NCBI GenBank assembly: GCA_019237435.1 | Contig: JAFAHB010000186.1 | Span: forward strand, 1 to 8,803 | Source: Vulcanimicrobiota bacterium | Lineage (GTDB): Bacteria; Vulcanimicrobiota; Vulcanimicrobiia; Vulcanimicrobiales; Vulcanimicrobiaceae | Reading direction: 5' to 3' | Length of the DNA stretch: 8,803 bases | Shown: positions 1-5,737 of the stretch, in pieces | Position numbering within the stretch: the first letter of the stretch is position 1 | Layout of the letters: each line of letters starts with the position of its first letter | Position numbers and translations under genes: made by a program | The notes under the pieces: generated by a model | Database searches by the model: none | Told to the model about the DNA's origin: nothing | Seen by the model: the letters and a program-made list of their open reading frames with translations, nothing else

Positions 1-45
1 CGTCGTGGCGTAAATCGGCAGCAACGCTCGCGGCAAACGCCACAT
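1..45 (-). CDS. Possible 5' end of a further gene (partial, low confidence)
   Basis: On the minus strand an ATG at 45-43 opens a frame that stays open to the window edge and reads MWRLPRALLPIYATT. The sequence resembles the short basic-then-hydrophobic start of a membrane transporter, but 15 residues are too few to identify it. A weak purine-rich GGGAA lies about 10 nt upstream of the ATG. The gene would be co-directional with purD, 117 nt beyond its stop and separated from it by the repeat cluster. It could equally be a chance open frame. Confidence 0.25.
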   Translation of the reverse strand, partial: MWRLPRALLPIYATT

Positions 46-70
46 GCTCAAGCTATTCCCGCGGCCCTTC

Positions 71-115
71 GTCCTTCGACTTCGCTCGCTGCGCTCGCTC
101 CGCTCAAGGATGACA
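71..115 (+). repeat. GC-rich REP-like repeat, full-length copy (copy 1)
   Basis: A 45-nt element runs from GTCCTTCGAC to GGATGACA, with a core of alternating CGCTCG / CTCCGCTC words. It aligns by hand with the element in the cydA tail (5745-5789, opposite strand) at roughly 41 of 46 columns. It lies just beyond purD. Elements of this look (GTCATCCTGAGCGGAGC... read on the other strand) are familiar intergenic repeats of many uncultured bacterial genomes. No repeat-associated transposase is seen in this window. There is no T-tract, so it is not a standard intrinsic terminator. Confidence 0.8.
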
Positions 116-175
116 CCAGTATGGTCGCTCCGCTCAGGATGACACCATTATGCTCGCTGCGCTCAGGGTGACACG
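95..175 (+). repeat. Tandem partial copies of the REP-like repeat
   Basis: The 3' half of the element is repeated in tandem. Units begin at 95 (30 nt), 125 (29 nt) and 154 (partial). Each begins TCGCTCCGCT or TCGCTGCGCT, passes through CAGGATGACA or CAGGGTGACA, and the first two end in a short ACCAnTATG linker. The linkers ACCAGTATG and ACCATTATG differ by one base, so the array probably grew by local duplication. The last unit overlaps the end of purD: its TCA at 163-165 is the purD stop codon on the minus strand. Confidence 0.75.
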
Positions 176-1434
176 GCAGCGATATCGGTGCGATACGTGA
201 GCGCGCCCGTACCAAGCCGCCCGGCGAGCTGCTCCACCGCCGCGTACGCCTTGCCTCGCGCTGCGCTCAGATCGTCGCCCAGCGCCGTGACGGTGAGTAC
301 GCGACCCCCGCCCGTCGTCACCGTTCCGTCGAGCCGCTGCGAGCCGCCCCAAAATGCACGGCATCCATCACCGAGGGCAACGTCGGCGGATAGTCCCTTC
401 AGCGGCGTGTTGCTGCGCGGATAGTCGCTCGTTGCCAAAACGATACCGACGCAATGCTGCGACGACGTCGTTGTCAGCGAGAGATCGATGGCACCCGAAG
501 CCACCGAGTGAAGCAGCGCGGCAAAATCGCCGTTTATGCGAGGTAGCAGCACTTGCGTCTCGGGGTCGCCGAAACGCGCGTTGAACTCGATGACGTACGG
601 TCCGTCGACCGTCCACATCAAGCCGCAGTAGAGCACGCCGATATAACTTTCGCTCTCCGCAAGAAGTCCGCGTAGTGCAGGCGCAAGGATTCGTTCGCGC
701 ACCAGGTCGTAGAGTTCGCCGGGAAACCCCGCCGGCGGCGAGTACGCCCCCATGCCGCCGGTATTCGGACCGGTATCGCTATCACCGGCCCGCTTATAAT
801 CGCACGCCGCACCGATGGGGACGATCGCGCGTCCGTCGCAGAGCGCAAAAACGCTTACCTCGCGCCCTTCGAGCCGCTCTTCGAGCACGATATCGGAACC
901 GCCGCCCGGTATTCGCGCGCCGCCGTACCATCCGGCAAGCAGCGAGCGCGCCGTAGCGACATCCGGTGCGACGACGACGCCTTTGCCCGCGGCAAGACCG
1001 TCGGCCTTGACGACGACGCTGCCGTCCCACTCGTCCAAGGCTCGCTCCGCCGCCTCGAACGAATGCGCGACGACCGCGTGTGCCGTCGGAATTCCGTGTC
1101 GCTGCATGAAGCGTTTGGCAAAGATCTTGCTCGACTCGAGGCGCCCCGCCGAGCGGCTCGGTCCGAAGACCGTAATGCCGGCATCGCGCAAGCGATCGCC
1201 CACGCCGGCTGCGATCGCGGTTTCGGGCCCGAGCACAACGAAATCGATACGCTGCTCGGCGCAGCGTTGCGCGATCGCTCTGCCGTCGGTCGCGGCGATT
1301 TCCCAGTTCTCACCGCGCGATGCCGTGCCAGCGTTTCCGGGCGCCGCAAATATTGCCTCGCAGGACGGCGATTCGGCGAGCCGCCATGAAAGCGCGTCCT
1401 CGCGAGCGCCGTTACCGACGACGAGGATGCGCAC
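163..1434 (-). CDS. purD: Phosphoribosylamine-glycine ligase (GAR synthetase)
   Basis: PurD joins glycine to 5-phosphoribosylamine with ATP to give GAR, the second step of de novo purine synthesis, in the cytosol. The 423-residue length is normal. Visible are the N-terminal Rossmann-like start (RILVVGNGAREDA, residues 2-14), APGNAGTA (31-38), the ATP-grasp strand VVKADGLAAGKGVVVA (141-156), DYKRAGDSDTGPNTGGMGAY (212-231) and the family signature ARFGDPETQ (286-294). The start is GTG at 1434, directly after the guaA TAA; a GGGAG in the last guaA codons serves as ribosome binding site, so the two genes are translationally coupled. Odd points: the usual GGREHA reads GAREDA, and the last three residues (VSP) and stop codon come from a REP-like repeat, where homologues continue a few residues past YRTDI. 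Identification is secure. Confidence 0.97.
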   Translation of the reverse strand: MRILVVGNGAREDALSWRLAESPSCEAIFAAPGNAGTASRGENWEIAATDGRAIAQRCAEQRIDFVVLGPETAIAAGVGDRLRDAGITVFGPSRSAGRLESSKIFAKRFMQRHGIPTAHAVVAHSFEAAERALDEWDGSVVVKADGLAAGKGVVVAPDVATARSLLAGWYGGARIPGGGSDIVLEERLEGREVSVFALCDGRAIVPIGAACDYKRAGDSDTGPNTGGMGAYSPPAGFPGELYDLVRERILAPALRGLLAESESYIGVLYCGLMWTVDGPYVIEFNARFGDPETQVLLPRINGDFAALLHSVASGAIDLSLTTTSSQHCVGIVLATSDYPRSNTPLKGLSADVALGDGCRAFWGGSQRLDGTVTTGGGRVLTVTALGDDLSAARGKAYAAVEQLAGRLGTGALTYRTDIAAVSP

Positions 1435-2976
1435 TTACTCCCACTCGACCGTGGCCGGCGGCTTCGTCGTAATGTCGTAGGCGATGCGATTAACGCCGCG
1501 CACTTCGTTAACGATGCGCGCGGAAATGCGTCCCAGCAACGCGTGCGGCAAACGCGCCCAGTCGGCCGTCATGCCGTCCTCGCTGGTAATCGCCCGGATC
1601 GCGACAAGGTTCGCATAGGTTCGCCCGTCGCCCATCACCCCGACGCTTTTTACCGGCGTCAAAACGGCGAAGTACTGCCACGGATGGGGATCGAGGCCGG
1701 CAGCGTCGATCTCTTCGCGCACGATCGCGTCGGCGGCTCGCAAGACTTCCAATCGTTCCTCAGTCACGTCGCCGATGATCCGCACGGCCAGCCCCGGACC
1801 CGGGAAGGGCTGACGCCCGACAATGTTCGCCGGAAGACCGAGCGCGCGTCCCAGCTCGCGCACCTCATCTTTGAAAAGAGAACGCAGCGGCTCGATCAGC
1901 TCAAGCCCCATCTGTTCGGGCAATCCGCCAACGTTGTGGTGGGATTTGATCTTTTTGCCGGCTTTGCTGGCCGGAGTCTTCGACTCGATGACGTCCGGAT
2001 AGAGCGTACCCTGCACGAGATACTTGACTCCCGGGATCTTTGCCGCTTCGCGCTCGAACACGTCGATGAACTCATGGCCGATGATGATCCTTTTGCGTTC
2101 GGGGTCGTCGACGCCGCTAAGCTTTCGCAGAAATCGCTCGCGCGCGTCGATCGCGACGACGTTGAGGTGCAGCAACTCGCGGAAGGCGCCCAGGACTTCT
2201 TCCGCCTCATTTTTGCGCAGCAGGCCGTGATCGACGAAGACGCAGGTAAGCTGTTCGCCGATCGCGCGTGCGACAAGCGTAGCGGCCACCGCCGAATCGA
2301 CGCCGCCGGAGAGAGCGCAAATGACGCGGTCGCCGCCAACTCGTGCGCGAATCTCCCCAATCGAACGATCGACGAACGAATCCATCTTCCAATCCCGGCT
2401 CAGCCCTGCGACTTCGGCGAGAAAATTGGCGAGCACGGTCCGTCCGTGTTCGGTGTGAACGACTTCCGGGTGGAATTGAACCGCGTAGATCTTCTTCTGC
2501 GGATTTCCCATTGCCGCGACGTGGCAGCGCGCGGTCGACGCGAGCGCGCGATAGCCGTCCGGCAGCGAAACGACCGAGTCGCCGTGGGACATCCAGGCCC
2601 GCGATTCGTCGGGGACGCCGTCGAAGAGCGGCGTTTCACGATCGCCAACTACGAGGGTTGCCGGCCCATACTCGGCGTGATCGAGCTTGACGAGCTCGGC
2701 TCCGACGTCGCGCGCGAGCAGCTGCATGCCGTAGCAAATGCCGAGCATCGGAACGCCGGAATTCAGAATCTCGTCGTCCATTTCGGGCGCCCCCTCAACC
2801 AACGTGCTTTCGGGTCCTCCCGAAAGCACGAGCGCCGCGGGCTTGCGCGCGGCCAGGGCACTCCAGGGCGTGTCGTACGGTACGATCTCGCAGTAGACGC
2901 CTTGCTCGCGAATGCGCCGCGCGATTAACTGCGCGTATTGCGCGCCGAAATCGAGAACGAAAACGGTCTCCGGCAT
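1435..2976 (-). CDS. guaA: GMP synthase (glutamine-hydrolysing)
   Basis: GuaA converts XMP to GMP using ATP and ammonia released from glutamine. The 513 residues hold both halves in one chain, as in bacteria; many archaea split them. The class I glutamine amidotransferase domain (about 1-190) shows LSGGPES (51-57), the nucleophile Cys81 in GICYG, and His169/Glu171 in QFHPEV. The ATP pyrophosphatase domain has the SGGVDS P-loop at 223-228 followed by FVDHGLLRKNE, and the C-terminal dimerisation domain ends in TTKPPATVEWE, the standard GuaA terminus. The ATG at 2976 has AGGGA about 5 nt upstream, overlapping the tpx stop codon (TAGGGA), and the gap to tpx is only 7 nt. An unusually long perfect hairpin lies within the gene at 2803-2830. 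All catalytic residues are present. Confidence 0.98.
   Translation of the reverse strand: MPETVFVLDFGAQYAQLIARRIREQGVYCEIVPYDTPWSALAARKPAALVLSGGPESTLVEGAPEMDDEILNSGVPMLGICYGMQLLARDVGAELVKLDHAEYGPATLVVGDRETPLFDGVPDESRAWMSHGDSVVSLPDGYRALASTARCHVAAMGNPQKKIYAVQFHPEVVHTEHGRTVLANFLAEVAGLSRDWKMDSFVDRSIGEIRARVGGDRVICALSGGVDSAVAATLVARAIGEQLTCVFVDHGLLRKNEAEEVLGAFRELLHLNVVAIDARERFLRKLSGVDDPERKRIIIGHEFIDVFEREAAKIPGVKYLVQGTLYPDVIESKTPASKAGKKIKSHHNVGGLPEQMGLELIEPLRSLFKDEVRELGRALGLPANIVGRQPFPGPGLAVRIIGDVTEERLEVLRAADAIVREEIDAAGLDPHPWQYFAVLTPVKSVGVMGDGRTYANLVAIRAITSEDGMTADWARLPHALLGRISARIVNEVRGVNRIAYDITTKPPATVEWE
1438..1445 (-). promoter_or_regulatory. Ribosome binding site for purD inside the end of guaA
   Basis: Read on the minus strand, the end of guaA is GAGTGGGAGTAAGTG: the GGGAG sits a few nt before the GTG that starts purD, and the guaA TAA directly abuts that GTG. 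This supports GTG at 1434 as the purD start and termination-reinitiation coupling between the two purine genes. Confidence 0.6.
2803..2830 (-). other. Perfect 12-bp inverted repeat with AGGA loop inside guaA
   Basis: On the minus strand, CGTGCTTTCGGG is followed by AGGA and then its exact complement CCCGAAAGCACG. In the mRNA this would be a 12-bp stem with no mismatch and a 4-nt loop, spanning guaA codons 49-58 (L-VLSGGPES-T, the start of the amidotransferase active-site region). The protein motif is normal for GuaA, so the palindrome arises from codon choice and does not disrupt the protein. It has no T-tract. A role in mRNA stability, pausing or attenuation is possible but unproven. Confidence 0.7.
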
Positions 2977-2983
2977 GGATTCC

Positions 2984-3523
2984 CTACGCAGCCGCGGCTG
3001 CCGCCTTTAAAGCAGCATCGTAATCGGGCTCGTCGGCGACTTCGCGGACGATCTGCACGTATGCGATCGTACGATCCTTACCCACAACGACGATCGCGCG
3101 CGCGAGCAGACCAAGCTCGGCGATCAGCAAACCGTAGTTCAAGCCGAAACTACGGTCGCGATAATCCGAGAGCATCTGGAGCTTGATCTCGCCTTGCGCG
3201 CCGCACCAGCGCGCTTGCGCGAAGGGTAGATCCATGCTCACGACCGCGGCGCCTACGTCGCCCGGCAGTTCGCCGAGTCGCGCGTTGAACTTCTGCGATT
3301 CGAGCGAGCAGACACTCGTATCGAGCGACGGCACGGCGATCAGCAGCGCCGCTCGCTTGCCCTCGTCCAGCAGAATGTCGAGGTTAACCGGCGATAGATC
3401 GCCGGCGGTTAGGTCGAACTGCGGCGCGGGACTGCCGACGCGCAGCTCCGGTCCAAGCAGCGTCATCGGCTTTCCTTTGAACGTAACCGCGCCGCTGCGT
3501 TGTTGAATCGAATCGACGGACAT
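2984..3523 (-). CDS. tpx: Thiol peroxidase, Tpx-type peroxiredoxin
   Basis: Tpx reduces hydrogen and alkyl peroxides using a peroxidatic cysteine that is regenerated through a disulfide with a second cysteine and thioredoxin. The 179 residues have the Tpx hallmark VPSLDTSVCSLESQKFN with peroxidatic Cys72 (preceded by Thr69), and the resolving Cys107 in ARWCGAQG, the normal two-cysteine spacing. The N-terminus (VTFKGKPMTLLGPELRVGSPAPQF) and the SDYRDRSFGLNYG segment are also typical. A low-complexity alanine run ends the protein. No signal peptide is visible, so it is expected in the cytoplasm. The ATG at 3523 is preceded by GGAAGGGAG, a strong ribosome binding site lying in a small hairpin. 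The gene sits 32 nt after the divergent purP and 7 nt before guaA; next to cytochrome bd genes it fits an oxidative-stress role. Confidence 0.95.
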   Translation of the reverse strand: MSVDSIQQRSGAVTFKGKPMTLLGPELRVGSPAPQFDLTAGDLSPVNLDILLDEGKRAALLIAVPSLDTSVCSLESQKFNARLGELPGDVGAAVVSMDLPFAQARWCGAQGEIKLQMLSDYRDRSFGLNYGLLIAELGLLARAIVVVGKDRTIAYVQIVREVADEPDYDAALKAAAAAA

Positions 3524-3539
3524 TGGAACTCCCTTCCAA
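3523..3539 (-). promoter_or_regulatory. tpx ribosome binding site in the loop of an inverted repeat
   Basis: The minus strand reads TTGGAA-GGGAG-TTCCAA-TG. The two arms are perfect 6-nt complements, the 5-nt loop GGGAG is the Shine-Dalgarno sequence, and the A of the tpx ATG is the last base of the second arm. The stem has only two G-C pairs, so as RNA it would be weak. It might instead be a DNA operator half-site pair. It confirms ATG 3523 as the start. Confidence 0.55.
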
Positions 3540-3555
3540 AGCTACTTGAGTTGCT

Positions 3556-4743
3556 CTATGTCAACACATCCTCGAGGCGATCGGTGTCGCGAGCCATGAC
3601 GACTTCCATTGCGATGCGTTCACCGACGGAGACGTCGCGACCCCACCGATAGGCCGAGTAGGGCGTGTAGCGCGTCCCCGGCGATCCGGGAATGCGTAAG
3701 GATACGTCGTAGCAGATGAGCTCCTTGGGCGGACCGGCCGCGATGACGCACTGCAGCGCGAATGGGCCGATGACGCCGGGCGGCTGCAGTTGCCGCGCGG
3801 CCGCAACAAAGCGCTCGCCCATGGCAAATGCAGGCTCCAACATAGACTCGAGAACGGTGGTGGCGATGTGCCCGGCCTCTTCCAAGCGCATCGGGATGTT
3901 TCGCACCGCGTCCAGCGCCGCCGGCGGCAGGTTGCGAAAACCTTCCAGGTTGGTCTGGCGCCGGGTGTCGGTGCCGCAAAGCTCGAGCTCGTCGAGCAGC
4001 GGGGAGTAAAAGAAATTGAAGTTCACGGATGGGCCGAGCGCATACTCCTCGATGCGCGCGGATGCAAGCCCTTGCGCGTTCAAGGCGCCATCGGCGATGA
4101 GACGCCTGCTCGCCGCTTGGTACTCTTGCGGCGACGATGCAAGAAAGAATGCCCGCTCGAACGCGATCCGCGCGTGCGGAGCCTTCACCATCACCAGCCG
4201 ATCGATCGCATCGGCCGAGTCGAACTGCATCGGATGCCGAATCCCCGCTCGCTTCAGCAGCGCATATTGATCGGCGTCACCCCGAGCCGATCGACTCCGC
4301 TCGGGACAGGCTGCGTCGAGTGGCGAACCCGATCGTTCCTCAGCCTTCAGCAAATGCCGATTGCCGAAGAATGGCACGAGCATCCGCCGCTCGATCTCGT
4401 CGTACTCGTACTTTTGCCGAAGGTACACTTCGAACGAACGGTTCGGGACGAAAACTACATTCTGCACGAGCAGCTTGCGCTGGACGTCATCGTTGACGAT
4501 GTCGGCAAAGGATTCCAGCTCCACGATCGCGTCGACGCAGCCGCGAGGCACCACCTCGTCGCGCACCGCAAAGTAGCGCGCGTACGTGAGATCGCGGCCT
4601 CGCGCGGTGACGATGAGGTTACGCAGCCCTTGGGCGTGCGCGCCGTAGGCAACTTCGAGCGCGGAGTGGCTGCCGATCGAACACAGTGTCAATGCGGAGC
4701 GGTCGTAGCCGGCGAGCGCGCGAGCGACGTACTCCGTACTCAC
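3556..4743 (-). CDS. Divergent PurP-family ATP-grasp protein (second paralogue, probably catalytically altered)
   Basis: A 395-residue homologue of PurP, the archaeal enzyme that formylates AICAR with formate and ATP. The family is recognisable from SIGSHSALEV (22-31), FFGNR (125-129), NFNFFYSPL (241-249), TDTRRQTN (258-265) and the end RLEDVLT, and it aligns along its C-terminal half with the neighbouring purP product. Many key positions differ: the glycine-rich ATP loop after VMVK (185-187) reads APHARIAFERAF instead of PGARGGRGYF; the FCIET glutamate of the other copy is Gln331; EISARIVAGTN becomes DVSLRIPGSPGT (346-357); the usual PH of the N-terminal domain reads PN (N101). An insertion at about 138-158 comes from a REP-like repeat. 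I chose GTG 4743, 7 nt after the cydB stop, because the homologous N-terminus begins there; an upstream TTG (4791) would lie inside cydB. No clear ribosome binding site is visible. It may be a regulatory or partner subunit for the other PurP, or have a new substrate. Confidence 0.85.
   Translation of the reverse strand: MSTEYVARALAGYDRSALTLCSIGSHSALEVAYGAHAQGLRNLIVTARGRDLTYARYFAVRDEVVPRGCVDAIVELESFADIVNDDVQRKLLVQNVVFVPNRSFEVYLRQKYEYDEIERRMLVPFFGNRHLLKAEERSGSPLDAACPERSRSARGDADQYALLKRAGIRHPMQFDSADAIDRLVMVKAPHARIAFERAFFLASSPQEYQAASRRLIADGALNAQGLASARIEEYALGPSVNFNFFYSPLLDELELCGTDTRRQTNLEGFRNLPPAALDAVRNIPMRLEEAGHIATTVLESMLEPAFAMGERFVAAARQLQPPGVIGPFALQCVIAAGPPKELICYDVSLRIPGSPGTRYTPYSAYRWGRDVSVGERIAMEVVMARDTDRLEDVLT
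4276..4323 (-). repeat. REP-like palindromic element inserted in frame in the second purP
   Basis: The plus strand carries GTCACCCCGAGC, then GATCGACTCCGCTCGGGACA and GGCTGCGTCGAGTGG. CCCGAGC (4281-4287) and GCTCGGG (4299-4305) form a 7-bp stem. The CGACTCCGCTC core and the terminal GTCAC link it to the other repeats in the window, though it looks like a different subtype. It adds 16 codons (read as PLDAACPERSRSARGD within the protein) at a point where PurP homologues have a short loop between FGNR..LL..EER and the LLKRAGIR segment. The ACPERSR string is the usual translation of such repeats when they invade genes. Confidence 0.7.
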
Positions 4744-4750
4744 CGCGGCG

Positions 4751-5737
4751 TCATTCGACGTGAACCTTACCGCCCATGCGCCGCCAGACAATTGGGGCGT
4801 AGATCGCGACCGCGACGATACCGGCGATCGAAACGACCAGAGCGCAACTCAGCGCCGCTAGGGAAGGCGACGCGTTAAAAATTGTAATTCCGGCTTCTCC
4901 GACCGGAAATCCCGGCAACAGACTTGGGTAAAGCGTTCCCGCCGCGGCCGTGAGCAAGGTCGCGATGAAGGCGCACGACATCGCGAAAGCGCCGGCCGCC
5001 GACGCGCGACGCGCGAAGCGCCGCTCGGCGATGAGCGCGCCAAGCGAAAGCATTGGCATCGCGACGAGCCACGATGCGGCGGCCGGCGGGCGCATCGCAA
5101 TCGTCAGCGCCGTTACCGCCAGAAACAGTGTGACCACCACCCACCAGCCGCGGCGTAAGAGTTGCATCGCGCGAACCGCCGGTTGGCCGTCGATGCGCAT
5201 CGCGGCGAAGGCGGCGCCGTGTACGGCGAGCGTCGCAAGCGCAAACGCAGCGACCAGTAACGCGTAGGGATTCAGCAGAAACGCGAACGTGCCCTGAAAG
5301 TAGCCCGACGCGTCGAGAGGAACGCCCCGCAGCACATTTCCAAGGGAAAGGCCGAAAAGGACGATTAACAACGCGCTGGAGAGTGCGAACGACGCGTCCC
5401 AAAACTGATGCCACAGTTCCGACGCAAGATGCTCGCGCAGCTCGATCGCGACCCCGCGAAACATCAGGAGCCACAGCACCAAGATGAACGGCAAATAGAA
5501 GCCGGAGAACGATGCGGCGTAGGCCGCGGGAAAGAGCGCGAAGAGCGCTGCCGCCGCCGCAATCAGCCAGACCTCGTTGCCATTCCAAAATGGGCCGATG
5601 CTTTCCATCGCTGCGCCGCGCTCGCGATCGGTTCGCCCGATTAAAGGGACGATCGCAGCGACGCCGAGATCGTATCCGTCGAGCAGCACGTACATCGTGA
5701 TCATGAACGCGACCACGATAAAGCCGGCAATGCTCAC
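4751..5737 (-). CDS. cydB: Cytochrome bd quinol oxidase subunit II
   Basis: CydB is the structural partner of CydA in the membrane-bound bd oxidase, which oxidises quinol and reduces oxygen to water with high affinity. The 328 residues are rich in hydrophobic helices (about eight or nine). Family motifs are LLDGYDLGVAAI (18-29), the GPFWNGNEVWL segment (48-58) and FRGVAIELR (93-101), all in the N-terminal half that packs against CydA. The gene starts with GTG at 5737, overlapping the cydA stop in GTGA (4 nt), so translation is coupled. An AGGA about 12 nt upstream comes from the repeat that forms the cydA tail, somewhat far for an ideal ribosome binding site. The stop at 4753-4751 is 7 nt before the next purP-like gene. 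No CydX-like small subunit is evident. Identification is secure. Confidence 0.95.
   Translation of the reverse strand: MSIAGFIVVAFMITMYVLLDGYDLGVAAIVPLIGRTDRERGAAMESIGPFWNGNEVWLIAAAAALFALFPAAYAASFSGFYLPFILVLWLLMFRGVAIELREHLASELWHQFWDASFALSSALLIVLFGLSLGNVLRGVPLDASGYFQGTFAFLLNPYALLVAAFALATLAVHGAAFAAMRIDGQPAVRAMQLLRRGWWVVVTLFLAVTALTIAMRPPAAASWLVAMPMLSLGALIAERRFARRASAAGAFAMSCAFIATLLTAAAGTLYPSLLPGFPVGEAGITIFNASPSLAALSCALVVSIAGIVAVAIYAPIVWRRMGGKVHVE

Noticed and set aside
71..115. Rho-independent terminator after purD
   Set aside because: The repeat is GC-rich but has no run of T on either side in the direction of transcription, and its self-pairing is imperfect.
71..175. CRISPR array
   Set aside because: The tandem units are truncated copies of one GC-rich element with nearly identical linkers, not constant repeats with unique spacers, and no cas genes are present.
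2873..2885. Short odd palindrome TCGTAC-G-GTACGA within guaA
   Set aside because: Short, inside normal coding sequence, and without any second copy or promoter context.
1543..2928. Long open frame (461 codons) on the plus strand opposite guaA
   Set aside because: It lies antisense to a full, canonical guaA, has no recognisable domain and is rich in Arg/Asp as expected for the shadow of a GC-rich gene.
3388..3405. 8-bp inverted repeat CCGGCGAT-AG-ATCGCCGG within tpx
   Set aside because: The spacer is only 2 nt, the arms follow common GC-rich codons, and there is no other sign of a regulatory site; likely chance.
4744..4791. Upstream TTG start for the divergent purP, giving 16 extra residues inside cydB
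   Set aside because: The extra residues have no match in the family, and the homologous N-terminus begins at the GTG at 4743, just after the cydB stop.
3790..4878. 362-codon open frame on the plus strand opposite the divergent purP and the end of cydB
   Set aside because: It is antisense to two homology-supported genes and shows no family motif.
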